From: Ailurus styani
Taxonomy: Eukaryota; Chordata; Mammalia; Carnivora; Ailuridae
Assembly (NCBI GenBank): GCA_002007465.1
Contig: LNAC01000001.1
Coordinates: forward strand, 3,061,327-3,125,326
Direction: 5' to 3'
Length of the DNA: 64,000 bases
Part shown: positions 45,651-58,549 of the stretch, one piece after another
Position numbering within the stretch: the stretch's first letter is position 1
Layout: every line of letters begins with the position of its first letter
The notes under the pieces: model-generated
Told to the model about the DNA's origin: nothing
Databases searched by the model: none
The model's input: the letters and a program-made list of their open reading frames with translations, nothing else
Position numbers and translations under genes: made by a program

Positions 45651-48600
45651 GGGAGCAACACAGTCTTACCCACCTCGCCCCCTGGCCAGATGCCTCCCAG
45701 GCACAATTTAAGAAAAATAAAAGAAGTTCTCCAAGGACTGGGCATCCCTGCACCTGTTTTAAAGACCCTCACATCTCACGCGGATCCTGCAGGAGCGAAA
45801 GCCCTGAGTTCATGCCCGGCTCTCCATCACGGGGTTGTGGGAGGTGTGGGGGCCTCAGGTTTGCCCTCTTCTCACGGGCTGGCCTGCTCCCCTACGTGGG
45901 ATGCGGTTTCGTTGTTGTTTTGCTTGGGTGATAATTGTTGTCACTTCCTCCCATGGGAGGTTGTCCTTGGGGGTGGCCGGTCCCCAGGCTGACCCGGGCA
46001 GCTGGCGGCTACTCGGAGGGACCCGGAGTGGGAAGAGTGTGCGGCGGGCACTGGGGTGTGATCCCATGGCGTCTCCAACGCAGACCTTAAGGGCTTCCCT
46101 CCGACTCCCGGTGCTTACGTGCGTGCATCTCTTCTCCCTGTAGATCTGCCTTTTGGCTGGATGGCTACTTTGACTGCCAGATTCAAGAAGGAAAAGCCCA
46201 TAAAATTCACAAATGTGCAGTCACATGTGCAGTTTTTGCTCAGCTGCATCGAGAGAGCGACTCACACGTGGGCACTGGGGCCTGGCTCCGCTTTTGGATG
46301 GCTTAAGACTCAGAAATGCCCCGATTTCCAGGGCACACGATCGCAATTCAACGTATAGAGCCAAGGGGCTGGAAGCTCGGGCATAACAAGAATGCATCCC
46401 AATGTTCGTTGTAAAGCGTTGTGTCCTCCTTTCCATACGCACACTTACCCTGCAGGCATTCATGGGGTTGTTAACAGAGGGACGCACACTCAGCGGTGAC
46501 TAACAACTTCCCAGTGGCAGCTGAGCCTTTCCTTGGGTCTGCCTTCCGACACTCTTTTCTCAACCTTGAAAATTCTAAACCAGAAGTCTTGAAGGATGGT
46601 AGGGTCAGGCTGGCCTGGGTTGTGTATTGCAGCTGCCTTAGCTACAGCTTGGAGCTGGATTTGGGGGGGCACGCGGGCCAGAGATCTCTGGGGCCAGCAC
46701 GGCGTTCTGGTCATCAGGGGGCATGTGGGTTCGACAGTTGCAGAAAGGCGCCGTTCCTCACCCAGGACTCCCTGGGGGTCCCTATGTGCTGGGTCGACAG
46801 GCCTCAGTTATTCCTGAGTAGAAGATCAAACCTTCCAGTTTGGGAAAATAGCGGCGAAACCCAATATTTGGTTGCCTTTGGATCAGAAAGTATTTTGTCA
46901 TGCTCTGTTTCTGTATTTACTTGTGGTTTTAAAATGGGCCCCCTAAAGTATGTCATGAATTTCTCTTGTGCGATGAAGGGCAATAAAGCACTGACTGTTT
47001 GGAAAGAGTCAAACTTCTCATGAATAAGCTATTTACCCTACAGTTTGGTCTTACTGAGAAATTTTAACTTTTTTTCCCCCCTCAGTATTGGACATGTGGT
47101 AGTTCAGTTCTGAAGTGACAGGGATGAGCTATTCAAAATACCGAATACATCCCTCAGCGAGGCCGTTTCAGTAAGACTTTTAAAAGCAGACAGTGGTCTT
47201 GAATGGCATGCTAGTATCACGAAGAAAAGTTTTATTTCATCTTTCTTTGCAAAACTTCACATGAGGACCTCATCATCCCACTGTTCCCTGACTTGATAAT
47301 ATTCACAATTTTATGATTTTTTCAACTCTGAATCAGGCCAGGAGACCCGCAAGACCAGAGCCCAGTACTGCCTTTCCAATCTGTATCGTCCACATTGTCA
47401 CTCACAGGACTATGATTAAATACACGTGAACTCTCTTTTCAAGATGTACCTGCTGACTGAGCTGCCTGTGGCTCGGGGGGTGTGCGGGGACCTCGGGGCC
47501 AGCACGCCCCTCTCCACGGCTGCCAGCATGGAGCAGCGGGACGCCTGCCCTCAGACCCGCGTGGGGACAGGGCACTGATACCGCACGCATGGTGTCCACG
47601 GAGGAGACCACGAAGGAATTTCACGCACAGCCTGCTCTCCTCGTTCCCAGACAGGCTGTCTGGCGTTAGCACGTGGCCAGATTTACAGGCTTCTTCGCAC
47701 GAGTGTGACCTGACCTCTTTCTGTGGGAAGCTGTAATTCTGAAACACTTCTTCTGTGGTTTGAGGGTCTTTCCCCTTTGAGGCCTTCGTACCGCCAGCTG
47801 AGAATCCTCACCAGACAGCCAGTGTAGTGATACGCGGACTGGCAGGACGGTAAAGGTCGATTTTCAGATAGTCCTCCTCTTCCTGAGAGCTCTTGATGAT
47901 CTTTGGATTTTGGGTGGAAATCGTCACCTGTGGCACAGTCACTGCTCCCAGGGTGTGTTTCCATGGGAGTCCCATCCGCTGTTGACAATCACCATGTTGG
48001 AGTATTCAGGCTGTGACCTTCTTATTAAAAATAATAAAAAAGGACTAGTTATTAAGAATTTTAGTTTTTTATGTTTATTAAATATTAAAAACAGTGATTA
48101 ATTAGTAAAAGTTAAAAAAATGAACTTTCAGGTTGTAGATCATGTTGAGTGTCGGAGAGACAACACAGCACGGTTGTCAGGACAAACACCTACGTGATAA
48201 ATGTAAACAACATGCAAGTTTTGTGCAACCATCCTAGGCCAGGTGTGTGGCGTTGTTCCCCGAATGCTAGCAGAGCACCGACCAAGGAGATTCCTCTAGT
48301 GCATGTGCTTTAAGAAAACACCAATTGGTAAGAACTTAATGAGATTTCTGTGACGATCATGATCAATATGACATTTCAAATTTGTAATAGTTCAGTCACT
48401 TTTTCCTCTGGAAGCACGGACCGTTGGCATATCACCTGCTAGCTGGGAAGCCTCACCACTGACTTCACATTTGTTAGATCTCATTAATCCTCCTGGCACC
48501 TCCTCGAGAGCCATTATCATCACCAGTTATAGATAAGGCCTGTCCGCCCTGCGGGTGACCACAGGGCAGTGGAGGGCTAAGCGTAGCCTGCCGCAGCACT

Positions 48601-49060
48601 CTGCCTTCCCCTAGAATCCCCAGCAGATGTGGGGGTCTGGAGAGGAAGACGCAGGGAGGAACACCAGGCCTCGGGGGAAAGTTGTGACGTGTCCATGCGT
48701 TCGTCCTTCTCCTCGGTGCCTGGAGGGGCATGTAGCCTGGATCAGCACTGCTCACATGCAGCCAGGAATAGGCCTCAGGTGGGAACCCGGGCAGTCCATC
48801 CTGCCCAGGCAGCAAAAACCCTCTGAAAATGTGCGTGTGCGTCCTCTAAAAGTTCATGCAATTTTGTTTTCCACTGCGCAGTTTATCCTTGTGGTTTTAA
48901 GGCTAAGAGATTGTAAGTTAAAATAGATCAACATGAGCACTTTGGAGAATGCATTGTGCTCACCTCCACCCAGCACACTCTGTTACTTCTGGGGGAGAGG
49001 TGCTCAGACCTAGTAGCCTCAAGTCTGGAATTCTGGAATTCTACATCAGGGTTTAAAAAG
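45651..49060. other. Unique sequence, no gene recognised
   Basis: GC falls gradually across this stretch. An L2-like fragment may lie at 48465-48540 (CTCATTAATCCTCCTGGCACC then ATTATCATCACCAGTTATAGATAAGG). No exon is recognised. Frames at 46496-47023 and 47439-47747 show no family signature. Confidence 0.45.
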
Positions 49061-49068
49061 GTTAAAAG

Positions 49069-49098
49069 AAAGAAAGAAAGAAAAGAAAGAAGAAAAAC
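49069..49098. repeat. GAAA microsatellite
   Basis: Short (GAAA)n run with small interruptions. Confidence 0.9.
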
Positions 49099-50340
49099 AA
49101 TAAAACCAATCCAACGTCCCCTTTAATGTTATGGGAGTGGATTGGGCAGCTGGAGGACTTTTCCTGGATGGTCTGAGACTTCCTAGTTTTAGCGTAAATG
49201 TCTCGAGTTCTGGGGGCCCCTCGGTCCCAGCAAACCGAGGAGGCTGTTCAGTCCAGCCAACAGCGTCAGGAGACCCTCTCCCCATGTATGGGATGGTTGT
49301 AATTCTTCTGTGGGACTCTTACCCCTAAGCTCGGCTCAGAGCACAGTAGGGATCTTGTCTTCATTTCCCGGTGCGGATGCGCTGGGAGGTTAGTCTGGAA
49401 GGCAGATAGTCCGGGAGAGACGCACAAACCCATGCTGATGAGTAAGTTTGGGCCCAATACAAGGAATAAAATCGCTCATTTTTGAGTTGAATAAATAGAG
49501 TTCATTCCAGGCAAATCTGCTTCTGCCATGTTGTCGGCCCTATTAAAATTTGGATCATCATTGGTCTACGGTAGCTTCCCTGTCTCTGGTTACGTTTCTC
49601 TAGGATTTGAACGTTTTGCATTCATAAACCCACAGCTCTTGCCTACTCCTGAGGGCTCCTGTCTTTTTCTTGCGTTCCCTGCCTGCCCTGTTTAGATCAT
49701 TTAAGCGACTCTTTACACCTCTGTCCCTCTGTGCGTCCTCATGTGGATGAAGGAGAAACCAGGATGTCAGGAGTCACCAGATGTTATGCCATCCACGCGG
49801 CCATGTCCTGGGGCACCAGCCCGCCCCAGCCTCTTTCTACCCCAATCCCACCTCCTCCTAGGGAATGAAATTGACTTTTAGGGGCTAAACGTGTAAGGGT
49901 TTAAACTTCGGTTCTGGTTGTTTGTCCAAGGTCTCCCTGTTTCTTTACTCAGGTGCAGGCGTGAAATCAAGTGGCTGGCTGGGCTGTCCGTGTCTCTGAA
50001 TCATACGTGACTTCACCAGCGAAACTTGAAGCCGTACTTGGAGGTGGGAGACCATTTGGTGGTCTTTTCGGTAAATACGGCAAAAAGGAAGGAAAAAAAA
50101 GAACAATGCCTAATAGATCCAACTTCAGAGTCCAAGCAGACAGTTTAACCCTTGGGTCATCGTGTTTGTATTTCACTTATTGGATTGTTAATAGATTTTC
50201 TTCATTTGTGCGAGACGTTGCAAATGATGTGCAGAGGCCGGCCGGTGCCTCCAGCGTGGGACCCGAGGTCCACCTGGAAGGAGATGGTGTTAAAAGCTGC
50301 GGAGTTGCTGCCTCCTGACAACATCCCAGCTGCAGACTAG
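49099..50340. other. Unique sequence, no gene recognised
   Basis: No repeat or exon recognised. The interval 49970-50340 is free of repeats and may belong with the candidate conserved element that follows. Confidence 0.45.
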
Positions 50341-50760
50341 CAATCGCAATTCTCGGGTGGCAGTTTTAATTATCGGCACCGCGATACCATCGGCAAGTGT
50401 GTAATTATGTGTCAGTTTCCTGGCTGTTGGGTATGAAAAGTGGAACCCGTGAAATGATGATTGTGGAAGCGGTAGACTCATATTTAAACAATTCAAAATG
50501 TGTAACTGGCAGTGTCATTAAACAGAGAGAGTCTGACCCCACCTGTCACTTACTTTTCCTTATGCAGATTTGCTCATGCTGTCTGTCAAAAGAACTCCGT
50601 GAGCTGAAATGGGACAGAGGGGGTGACATAATTCTCAGAGCGAAGAGGGCTGCTCTCCTCAACTCCGCAGAGGCGTCCGTTAGCCTAAACACATACCACC
50701 GCCGGAACTGTAAATAAGCCGAGGCCATTACAGGAAATCATATAGACTTTCGCTGATGAA
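50341..50760. promoter_or_regulatory. Candidate conserved non-coding element with retained CpGs
   Basis: Repeat-free, balanced composition. Six CpGs lie within 48 bp (50345-50392), and more lie at about 50640-50750 (CTCCGCAGAGGCGTCCG, CACCGCCGGAAC). Two ATCGGCA words lie 16 bp apart (50373 and 50389). Homeodomain-type TAATTA cores are close by (TTTTAATTAT, GTGTAATTATG). Retained CpGs outside a GC-rich setting suggest either low methylation or constraint. A 106-codon plus frame and a 60-codon minus frame both cross it, so coding is not favoured. Conservation is inferred, not shown. Confidence 0.35.
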
Positions 50761-53700
50761 TACACAAAAGCAGAATATCAAACAGACATCCCGGCCTTAA
50801 AAAAAAAAAGTGAATAAAACCTGCCCGATGACCATGCACTTGGAGCGTAAGTGCCATGGTAATTAGAAAGGTTCGTTTTTGAAGAAGAAAATGAGATGAT
50901 CCTTGTAGTTGTCAACGAAAATTTTGAGTCCAAGAAGGACAAGAGTGGGGCTCCTTTTGCAAAGAGCTTAGTATCAACCATGAGCAAGGTGATTGGATAT
51001 AAGGGTTACATGGATTTAAACTTCGGTCTGGCTTCGGCTGTAACTTGTTAGGGCTTGGTGTGTTTTGCATCCAGTTGAGAAAACTGAAATACATAGGCTA
51101 GATAAATGAAGGTAAAAATAGACACATGTGGCTTTTTCAGAAGGATGAGTCAGGAAGGGAGGAATGCACAAGTTTCTGCAAACAAAATCACTTGGGTCTG
51201 CAGCCCACTGACCGCACACCCACGGGGGACGGGAGCCACGGACGTTTGCTCTCGAACACCTGCATTTACCTGGCATGCTGAAAAGGAGCCGGGGAACCAA
51301 GGGTTAAGTCTGCATGCATGCAAAAATAAATGAAAGGCACATTTATAAAATGAACGGTGGAGGTTAAGTGTGGGGGTTAAACTAACACAATGAACTGTGA
51401 ACACAAAGAAAAATGTTTCTTTAATTTTTAAAATGTTTTCATTTCTCATAATAAACCGAACTTGCAATCGCATACAAACAACATTATTTCATACCCCGAA
51501 GACACTGCAATTTAAAGCTTTTGGAACTCAAATTGACTCAAGAGCAATGCCATAACTACAGAGGAGCTTTGGCAATTGTGATCTTCTGAAGGGCATCAAA
51601 TCACACCTCTTGCAGCACATTTGAAGGTAAATACGCGCTCATGCACACACAGGTAGGAGGCATTTAAAACAGGGTCAACTTTGCATTTATTTCTAGTTTC
51701 AAAGGCAAAGTTACTGATTTTCTCACAGGCTAATGGAAGCCATATTAATTGCCATGGTACATTCAGATTGAAAGTAATAAATAGGCACATATTAAATCCT
51801 CTAAGGATTAATTTGTATTTTATCAGCTGTGAAAAGGGCAATTTTTTACATATCTAGACTTAAGAGGTAGCCTTATTAGGCGTTCATTGGAAAACAAATT
51901 CTGCATATATTTTGTAGCAAGGTTTAAAGAGAATCATTTTTTTCTCCCTCAAAAGTAGTATAGAGCAACTAGGGAAGCAATTAGTGTTTATATCCTAGAC
52001 AAACATGGTTTTGGAATTTTCTGGCTTATAAACATTTGTATGACTGGTTACAGGAAAGGTGTGCCAGAAACGGCACGCTGTTGGGTATTTTATTGTATCG
52101 GACATAGAGAGGCTTAGGGGTCTCACACTATATGGTGCCTGTCGCGTAAACTGTCCAGCTGCGGCGACCGTCCTTGCCTGTCTCCTGGTGGAGGAGTCGC
52201 TCGGGGCTCTGACGGGCTAGTTGGGTTGGCAGTGGAACAGGATGTAGGAGGCACTGTGGGTTCTCTTTGTGGCTCACAGAGACGCTTGCGGTGCTGGCCT
52301 TGGAGAAGTTTCACCTCACCCTCCTCAGGTGGGGCTGGTGGCTGCCTGGCTCTCTCTTTCTTAGGGAACTGGGACCTTCCGAGAAGAGCCCACTTTCCCA
52401 TGTCTAAGCAAGGGAAAGAGAGAGTTTCAGGAAACCTGTATTTAGGATTATGCTTTCCTTTGGAAAAGGGACTTTGTTTCAACGGTGCTTGTCATATTTT
52501 CACCCAAGATATGTTAAGTGGTCCACTTAAATCAAGGAACCTAGAGGGGAAAAATTGTCCTCTGCAATATGCTTCCTCGAATGGGTTGTCTTGTGTGATT
52601 TGAAAGGTCCCTGGAGAGAACACTCCCACAACTTCTTCTGGAAGTCTGTTCTGCAATCTAATAGATCTTATTGTCAAATGCTTTGTTAAACTCTTACTGG
52701 AATATGTGTATATTTCACTCAGCACTGGTGAATCTCGAAATTCTATCAGGGAGGTACAATCAAATTGGTCTCCCATGACTTGTTCTTTGGTTGACATGGA
52801 ATGGGTTCCCCTCTGCTTTTCCAGGGAGGGGAGCGACGTGGGCGCCTTGCCTTCCCATCCCTTAAGCCTCCACATCAGTACCACGCTCATCAAGAAGTGG
52901 CTGTCCAGGGAGCATGGCTTGTGATTTCATTTTCAATTTTGAAAAATCGTGCCACATGAACTTAAACTTGCAAAGATAACACGTGGTCACCAGTTTGCTC
53001 TAGAAATCCCTAATTTGGGAAGTTTGCATGCATTCGCCGGAGATCAGTGTCTGTGATGGGTTTTTGTGTGGTTCAGCCCACTTTTCCCTTTGTAGGTGAT
53101 TTTGTGTGGCTGAGTGATTTTAAATCATTTTCCCTCTGCCTCTTAGTTTACTTCTGATCTGAAAAAGTTTCTATCTGCAAATGAATAGCTTCTCTGTATG
53201 GCCCTCCAAGGGATCTTGCTGCTTCCCCTAAACTCCCTCACTCTGGAAGCTCTGATGGCCTTTTGACTAATGAGGTGACCTTAAGAGAAGTCCTTTCCTG
53301 AATGTTCGGTGTGACTGGGCACTTTGGTGACAAGTGTGAATTGCATACAGAGCAAATGGTCTCAAACAGTTGCTTCTGATGTCACTGCTTTGCCAGTAAG
53401 CCTGTCCTGTTTAGGCTCCAGAACCAGATAATTTATATTACCTACCATATATTAATGGGATTCAAGCTAAGTGTTAACTGCCCATTATCACCTGTCACCG
53501 CACAGTTAATAGTTACCAAATACCGATGATTGTAGGCATAGGTACTTTACTGTCTTCTGTAAAGAGAACACAGGTTTAGGATTAATGAATTTAAGTGCTG
53601 TGTCTTTGAGGCAAATTCCTACCAACCTACGGAAAAGAGCATGTGGCACATTTGACCCATCAGTTCCCTAGAAGATTTATTTATTAAATGAAAGAATTAA

Positions 53701-53776
53701 AAGGAAAACAATGAAAAAAGAAGCAAAGAACTCATCAATAGTTTTTCTACACTTTCTAAAAAGCCCATTGTCTTCT
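50761..53776. other. Repeat-poor unique sequence
   Basis: No SINE, L1 or exon recognised in 3 kb. The part at 51480-51900 is AT-rich and repeat-free, with ATTAATTGCCATGG and AGGATTAATTTG words, which fits conserved regulatory DNA but could be neutral. Confidence 0.4.
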
Positions 53777-53885
53777 AGATGGTCCTCAATATGAGGCCAA
53801 CAATGGCAGCACAACCTGGGGTGTATTGCAGAAGAAGAAACTCGGGGTCCCCCAGACCAGGAGTTGGAGAAGCATTGCTCCAGTG
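53777..53885 (+). mobile_element. MER5A-like hAT-Charlie DNA transposon relic
   Basis: 'gatggtcctcaatatgaggccaacaatggcagcacaacctgggg...gcagaagaagaaactcggggtcccccagaccagg' follows the MER5A order with heavy divergence. The second half is missing. Confidence 0.55.
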
Positions 53886-55409
53886 CCTCCCCAGGTGACC
53901 TTCTTCGGCCCCAACTGGCATGGTCAGCCAGTGGGAGCGCCTGGATTCCTCAAGTTTAGAAGAGATTCAGGCTATAAATGGTTTCCTCCTGGGGCTTCTC
54001 AAAGTTCCACTTTGGGCTGGGGCATTGGGTCAAAGCTAGACTGTAAGGGTTGGGAGCAAAATCTTCCAGCCTCAGGCTTCATTCAGAATCTCTTGACTCA
54101 TCATGGCGTGTCAACTGTTTTGTCCCTCAGGAAGGTGGAACAGCATGTGTGTCATAGCTGGAACCCTCTTTAGGAGGTGGATTCCCTCCCAGTGCCTGCA
54201 GTTTCCCAATGGTCAGGATCTTGTCTCTCCTTTCTCATTTCCACTTCTTGGCCTGCCCTGTCTCCACCTGAGCCCCCAGTGGGGGCTCACCTTCCGACAT
54301 TCTCTGGAGCGTGGCTCTTCTGGAATGTGGCTCCCCCGGCAGGAACAGGAGCCAGAAGGGAGTCCAGGGGCAAGGTGGCTCTGAGCGCCCAGGTAGGAGA
54401 GATGACTGCTGTAATCTCATGAGCAGTGTAGCATCTTAAATATTTTCCTCAAACTGGGAAATTGGTTGAATGATGGTGCATTTCATTTCAGACATTCTTA
54501 TTCTGTGGAAATAATAGTGAACCCTGTTGGAGTAGGTCGTGATAGAATTTTGGAGCTGAATGTCCTCACTGGGGTCTGATGACTTACTCCATGAATTTGA
54601 TGAGAATTGATAAGATGCCTGCATGTGAAGACTATTACCAGTGATGCCACTAGAGTGTCACTGGTGACCTGAAACAGTATTTCCCGCATGGGGGTCATTC
54701 AAAGCTCCCTGAATAACAACCACCGGCCAGGTCGGTGGCACTTACATCCTGGGGGGCCCCTGCTGGCTGTGGGCCTCCAGAGATTAGGAAACAGATGCTT
54801 TGTACTCTTGAAATACTTGAATCAACTTTTCATAGAAAAGCATGTCATTGTAAGGTACAGTTATGCAGAGGATAGCATGTGTTTTGAGTTACATATTCTT
54901 TTTTTATTTCTGTATCAAATCAGATATTTGGTACCCAGTCTATTTAATTGATGGGATAAAGCTGGATTCATTTGGTGATGATTTGCACATCATCCTTCTT
55001 TATTACCTTTCGGGTTTTGCTCATCACGCCATGCACTTCCTCAGAGGACAGAGACAAATAACCAGTGCTTGCAAGGACGAGGTGTGAGTTGAATGCATCT
55101 TAAGCACTACGTTCTGTGGCTGTGGTCTACGTTTTTAAATATGACCAATTACATACCAAAATGACAAGAAAAACATGCTTTCTAAAGACTCAGCTATAGC
55201 ATTTCTATGTAAATGCAATATTTAGAGAGAAACATTCTTTCCCTAAATTTACCAATTTGGAAAGAAAGAAAATAATTGCTGCCCTAGAAATCATGTCCTG
55301 AGTACGTATCATCACCTAAGTATTGTTGGATGTTTTCTTCCAGCTTGAGTGAGTCTTAGCTTCCTTTGTAGTTTATGGGTTATGACAGCTTTGGAATTTA
55401 ATATTCTTT
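53886..55409. other. Unique sequence, no gene recognised
   Basis: No clear repeat. Frames at 53826-54422 overlap in three phases and have no recognised family. Confidence 0.45.
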
Positions 55410-55560
55410 TCTGTTTACAAAGAAAATTTGTCCTTCTTACAGAAAACTCTCCAAGTCCAGAAAAATATAAAAAAGCAGATGTCCTCAATCCTACCTGTCA
55501 AAGGTTCTCCAGTGAAAGGCTGCATTTTTGGCTAATACGATAAGGTTTTAAAGTTTCAAA
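55410..55560 (+). mobile_element. Ancient LINE-like relic, family uncertain
   Basis: 'ttgtccttcttacagaaaactctccaagtccagaaaaatataaaaaagcagatgtcctcaatcc' resembles the same ancient repeat as at 32440 ('attcaaacaatacagaaaagtataaag...aaatcacccataatcc'). Confidence 0.4.
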
Positions 55561-55639
55561 AACAGTGTCTCAAAGTAGTCCAGTTGTTAGTCTCTCATCT
55601 TAAGATATTTTTAACTTTATTTTAAAAACTTTCCATATG

Positions 55640-55823
55640 GGGTGCTTGGGTGGCTCAGCTGGTTAAGAGTTGGACCCTTGGATTTCATGTCATGAGATCC
55701 AGTCCTGTGTCCAGTCCCAAGCTCAGCACGGAGTCTGCTTGAGATTCTCTGTCTCTGCCCTTTCCCCTGCTTGCATTTCTCTCTCTCAAATATATCAATA
55801 AATAAAATCTTAAAAAAAAAAAG
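55640..55823 (+). mobile_element. CAN-SINE, oldest-looking subfamily in the window
   Basis: Sense copy. Head GGGGTGCTTGGGTGGCTCAG, then CAGCTGGTTAAGAG and GGAGTCTGCTTGAGATTCTCTGTCTCTGCCC, the ancestral caniform pattern with GAGATTCTC. The tail is CAAATATATCAATAAATAAAATCTT. Exact 16-bp target duplication AAAAACTTTCCATATG at 55624-55639 and 55824-55839. It combines a diverged body with an intact duplication. Confidence 0.94.
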
Positions 55824-55839
55824 AAAAACTTTCCATATG

Positions 55840-57397
55840 ATCAACGAAGAGCCCAGGATTGGCTGGGATTACCTTTATTCAAACATCTTTAAAATCTTTG
55901 AATGGCCTGAATTTCAGCTCCATACTAGTGCTGACACCATTTCTTATTTTATCAGGAATCTGTCTTTGTGTAGCTTGTGTGCAGGGCTGATTTCTCAGGG
56001 CCAGATGATGGAGAGTAGAGGAACTCAGGCCAGGCCACTGGAGAAAAGGTACAATGGTATGGTTGGGTGAGACTGAGGTTCGCAGCCATGGGGAACCTGT
56101 GGGATTGCTGTCCGAGCCAGGCAGGGGAAGGTGTGCGTGGACCTCCATGCCAGACCCGGTCATGGCCATAGTGAATTGAGAAGTCACTGCATCTGCCTGC
56201 TGGTCCCCCACCCACACCTTCTCAGGGAAGGGTTCACCACGCCATGATGAGCACTTTGGTTTCTACTAAGCTTGGAAGGGATCATTGGCTGGTTTCCAGG
56301 CAAAGATGTTGGTTTGTTTCTCTAGGATATTTGCAGAAGCAGCTTGGATGAAACACACTCCTTTAAAACTGTTTTAATCTCTTTAATCAGCCCATGAAAG
56401 CCTTTCCCATCAATTTTGGGGATTTTACTAAATCTCAGAACTCATCACCTAACACACAGAATCAAGTTCAGACAGAGGCTGTGCTGATGCTGGGGCACAT
56501 GGGGATGCCACACGTTTAGAAGGAGAGCTGGAGCAGCCCACAGGCCCACCAGGAGGTCTGTTCTGTGTCCCAGCAGTAGGAACGGTCATGGGCTTGATGC
56601 CGGCTGCACGTCGCCACCTCCTAAATACACACATGTTCAAAAACATCTGGGCCATTCCCCATGTTCCTTCTGGCCTTCCAAGGTATGCAACCTTCGAGTC
56701 AGGATGGTGCATGGAAGAAGGACCAATGTCAGTGCTCAGGTCCAGGGAAGTCAGGCACAGACAGAAAGATCTGGAGCCTCAGACCCTTTCTCCTTTCAGG
56801 GGCAGGAGTCCACTCTGTCTTGGATCTTCAGCATGGGGTGTTTGGTCAGGAATGCCAACGCCCAAGCAAGCAGGGCAGAGAAGGTCGCCGGTTACTGGAG
56901 TGGCTGTCCATGCTTTTGACGGGTTGCAGAGTGACTTAAATTTGAGCACCAGCCTCCAGCACCTCAGCAGGTGTGGGAGGGAGGAGACAAGAAGGAAGAT
57001 TCCTATGTTGCAGGGCACTGATCGTGCCCTGACTTGGTACCACATTTAGACCAGAGTGTGAGGACACACAGGAGGGCATAGACTCGGGGAAGCAGGTGCA
57101 GTGGATGGACACAAGCGTTGGAGAGTGGGGCCCCAAAGACAGGTGGAAACAAGTGGGTTTTTATAACTGGAAGGACAGAAAGCCAAAAGACGAACACAGG
57201 AACAAGCTCAGGAGCCAAACCAGAGAGACGTGTGTGTGCATGTTCACGTGTGCGTGTGGGTTCAAGGAATTTTTTTGCTAGAAATTGGAACAATTTGTTA
57301 AGAAAAGTTAGGTGCTGCTCTCATAATTTCGTCAATATCCTTCAGGAAGGATACATATTTCTTTGAAGATAAGTACGTAGTCCAAAGATCTCTATTC
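55840..57397. other. Unique sequence, no gene recognised
   Basis: GC-moderate sequence. A 153-codon plus frame (56588-57049) overlaps three other plus or minus frames and resembles nothing I know. Confidence 0.45.
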
Positions 57398-57410
57398 AAG
57401 ACAACTCGTG

Positions 57411-57612
57411 GGCGCCTGGGTGGCTTAGTGGGTTAAAGCCTCTGCCTTCAGCTCAGGTCATGATCCCAGAGTCCTGGGATCGAGGCCCACATTGGGCTCT
57501 CTGCTCGGCAGGGAGCCTGCTTCCTCCTCTCTCCTCTCTCTCTGCCTGCCTCTCTGCCTACTTGTAATCTCTCTCTCTCTGTCAAATAAATAAATAAAAT
57601 CTTAAAAAAAAA
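57411..57612 (+). mobile_element. CAN-SINE, musteloid-type
   Basis: Full-length sense copy with GTGGGTTAAAGCCTCTGCC, CTGCCTACTTGTAATCTCTC and CAAATAAATAAATAAAATC plus an A tail. Target duplication AAGACAACTC(G/A)T at 57398-57409 and 57613-57624. Confidence 0.96.
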
Positions 57613-57624
57613 AAGACAACTCAT

Positions 57625-58532
57625 ACATTTGTTTCATCTCATACTTCATCCTCCTCCCTTCAGACCCTGACACAAGAGCCCATGCTTGCTGGCCACCTCA
57701 CAGTCCTGAAACAGCCTGCATAACAGGCTCAGACACTTCCAGCAAGCCTTCCGGTCCATTTCTCTGTGGTTTCCAAATTAACTTTGCCCTAAAGGAAAAA
57801 TGAGTGCTCCCAGGTAGACGCGGACCTTACGCATACCTACCTCTGACAGTGTCATTTAGGAGTCCTATTGGGTACATGTTACTTAGTCACTGACAAAAGT
57901 TTCCTGTATAACTCTTGTCTGGTCCCAGTGTCTCCCCAGCCTGGCAGGCGATAAGGTGTTGTTCCTTCCTGCAACCTCAGCCTGTGGTGTCCCGGGTTAG
58001 ATGTTGAACCTGAGTTAGATGTTGAACCAACCATCCATTCTTCTGACTACCTTTGACCTGTGAACATGGAGTCCCTAGCAGCCGTGGGGTGACTCTCCAT
58101 CTGTTTGGGGAATCTGCCTTTCCAGTCTTACTCCTGAGCTCTGACTCATTTCCCTTGCCCTCCCCTGCGCCTTCCGCTCCCTGTAGTGTTCCCCTAGGAC
58201 AGCCCGCGGATGGGCAAACCAGAGCACGCTGTCTTCTGCATACAGCGCCCAGTCCGCGATGGCCTCTGTCAGTTTCTTCCCCACGTCATGCGTTTGTCTT
58301 CATTGCTATGCTCGCTGAGCTGCTTGGAGCACAGTTTTGGGAATATAATGTGCTCTAGGACCTGGGTCAAATTCTGCTGTCAAGGGCCCTGCCACTTCCA
58401 AAAATTTGGACTCTGGTTCAATTGTGTTCCCCATCACCAAAGAGCAAATACTCACCTCCTAGCTGATGCTCTTGGATTTCAATTTTGCGTAAGTTCTCCA
58501 TTCTTGACTCACAGGTAGTGACAATTATGTTA
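57625..58532. other. Unique sequence, no gene recognised
   Basis: No repeat family recognised. A short tandem duplicate GTTAGATGTTGAACC lies at 57996-58010 and 58014-58028. Confidence 0.5.
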
Positions 58533-58549
58533 AGATTTGATTGACTTTT

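Noticed and set aside
44981..45992. Long frames on both strands in the GC-rich region (293 codons plus, 263 codons minus)
   Set aside because: They overlap each other, are low-complexity Pro/Gly/Ala/Arg-rich and match no family. Stop codons are rare in such GC-rich DNA.
50397..50717. 106-codon plus-strand frame across the CpG-retaining element
   Set aside because: A minus frame is also open and the peptide shows no domain. The base composition better fits a non-coding conserved element.
56588..57049. 153-codon plus-strand frame
   Set aside because: Several frames in other phases overlap it, and it has no recognised domain.
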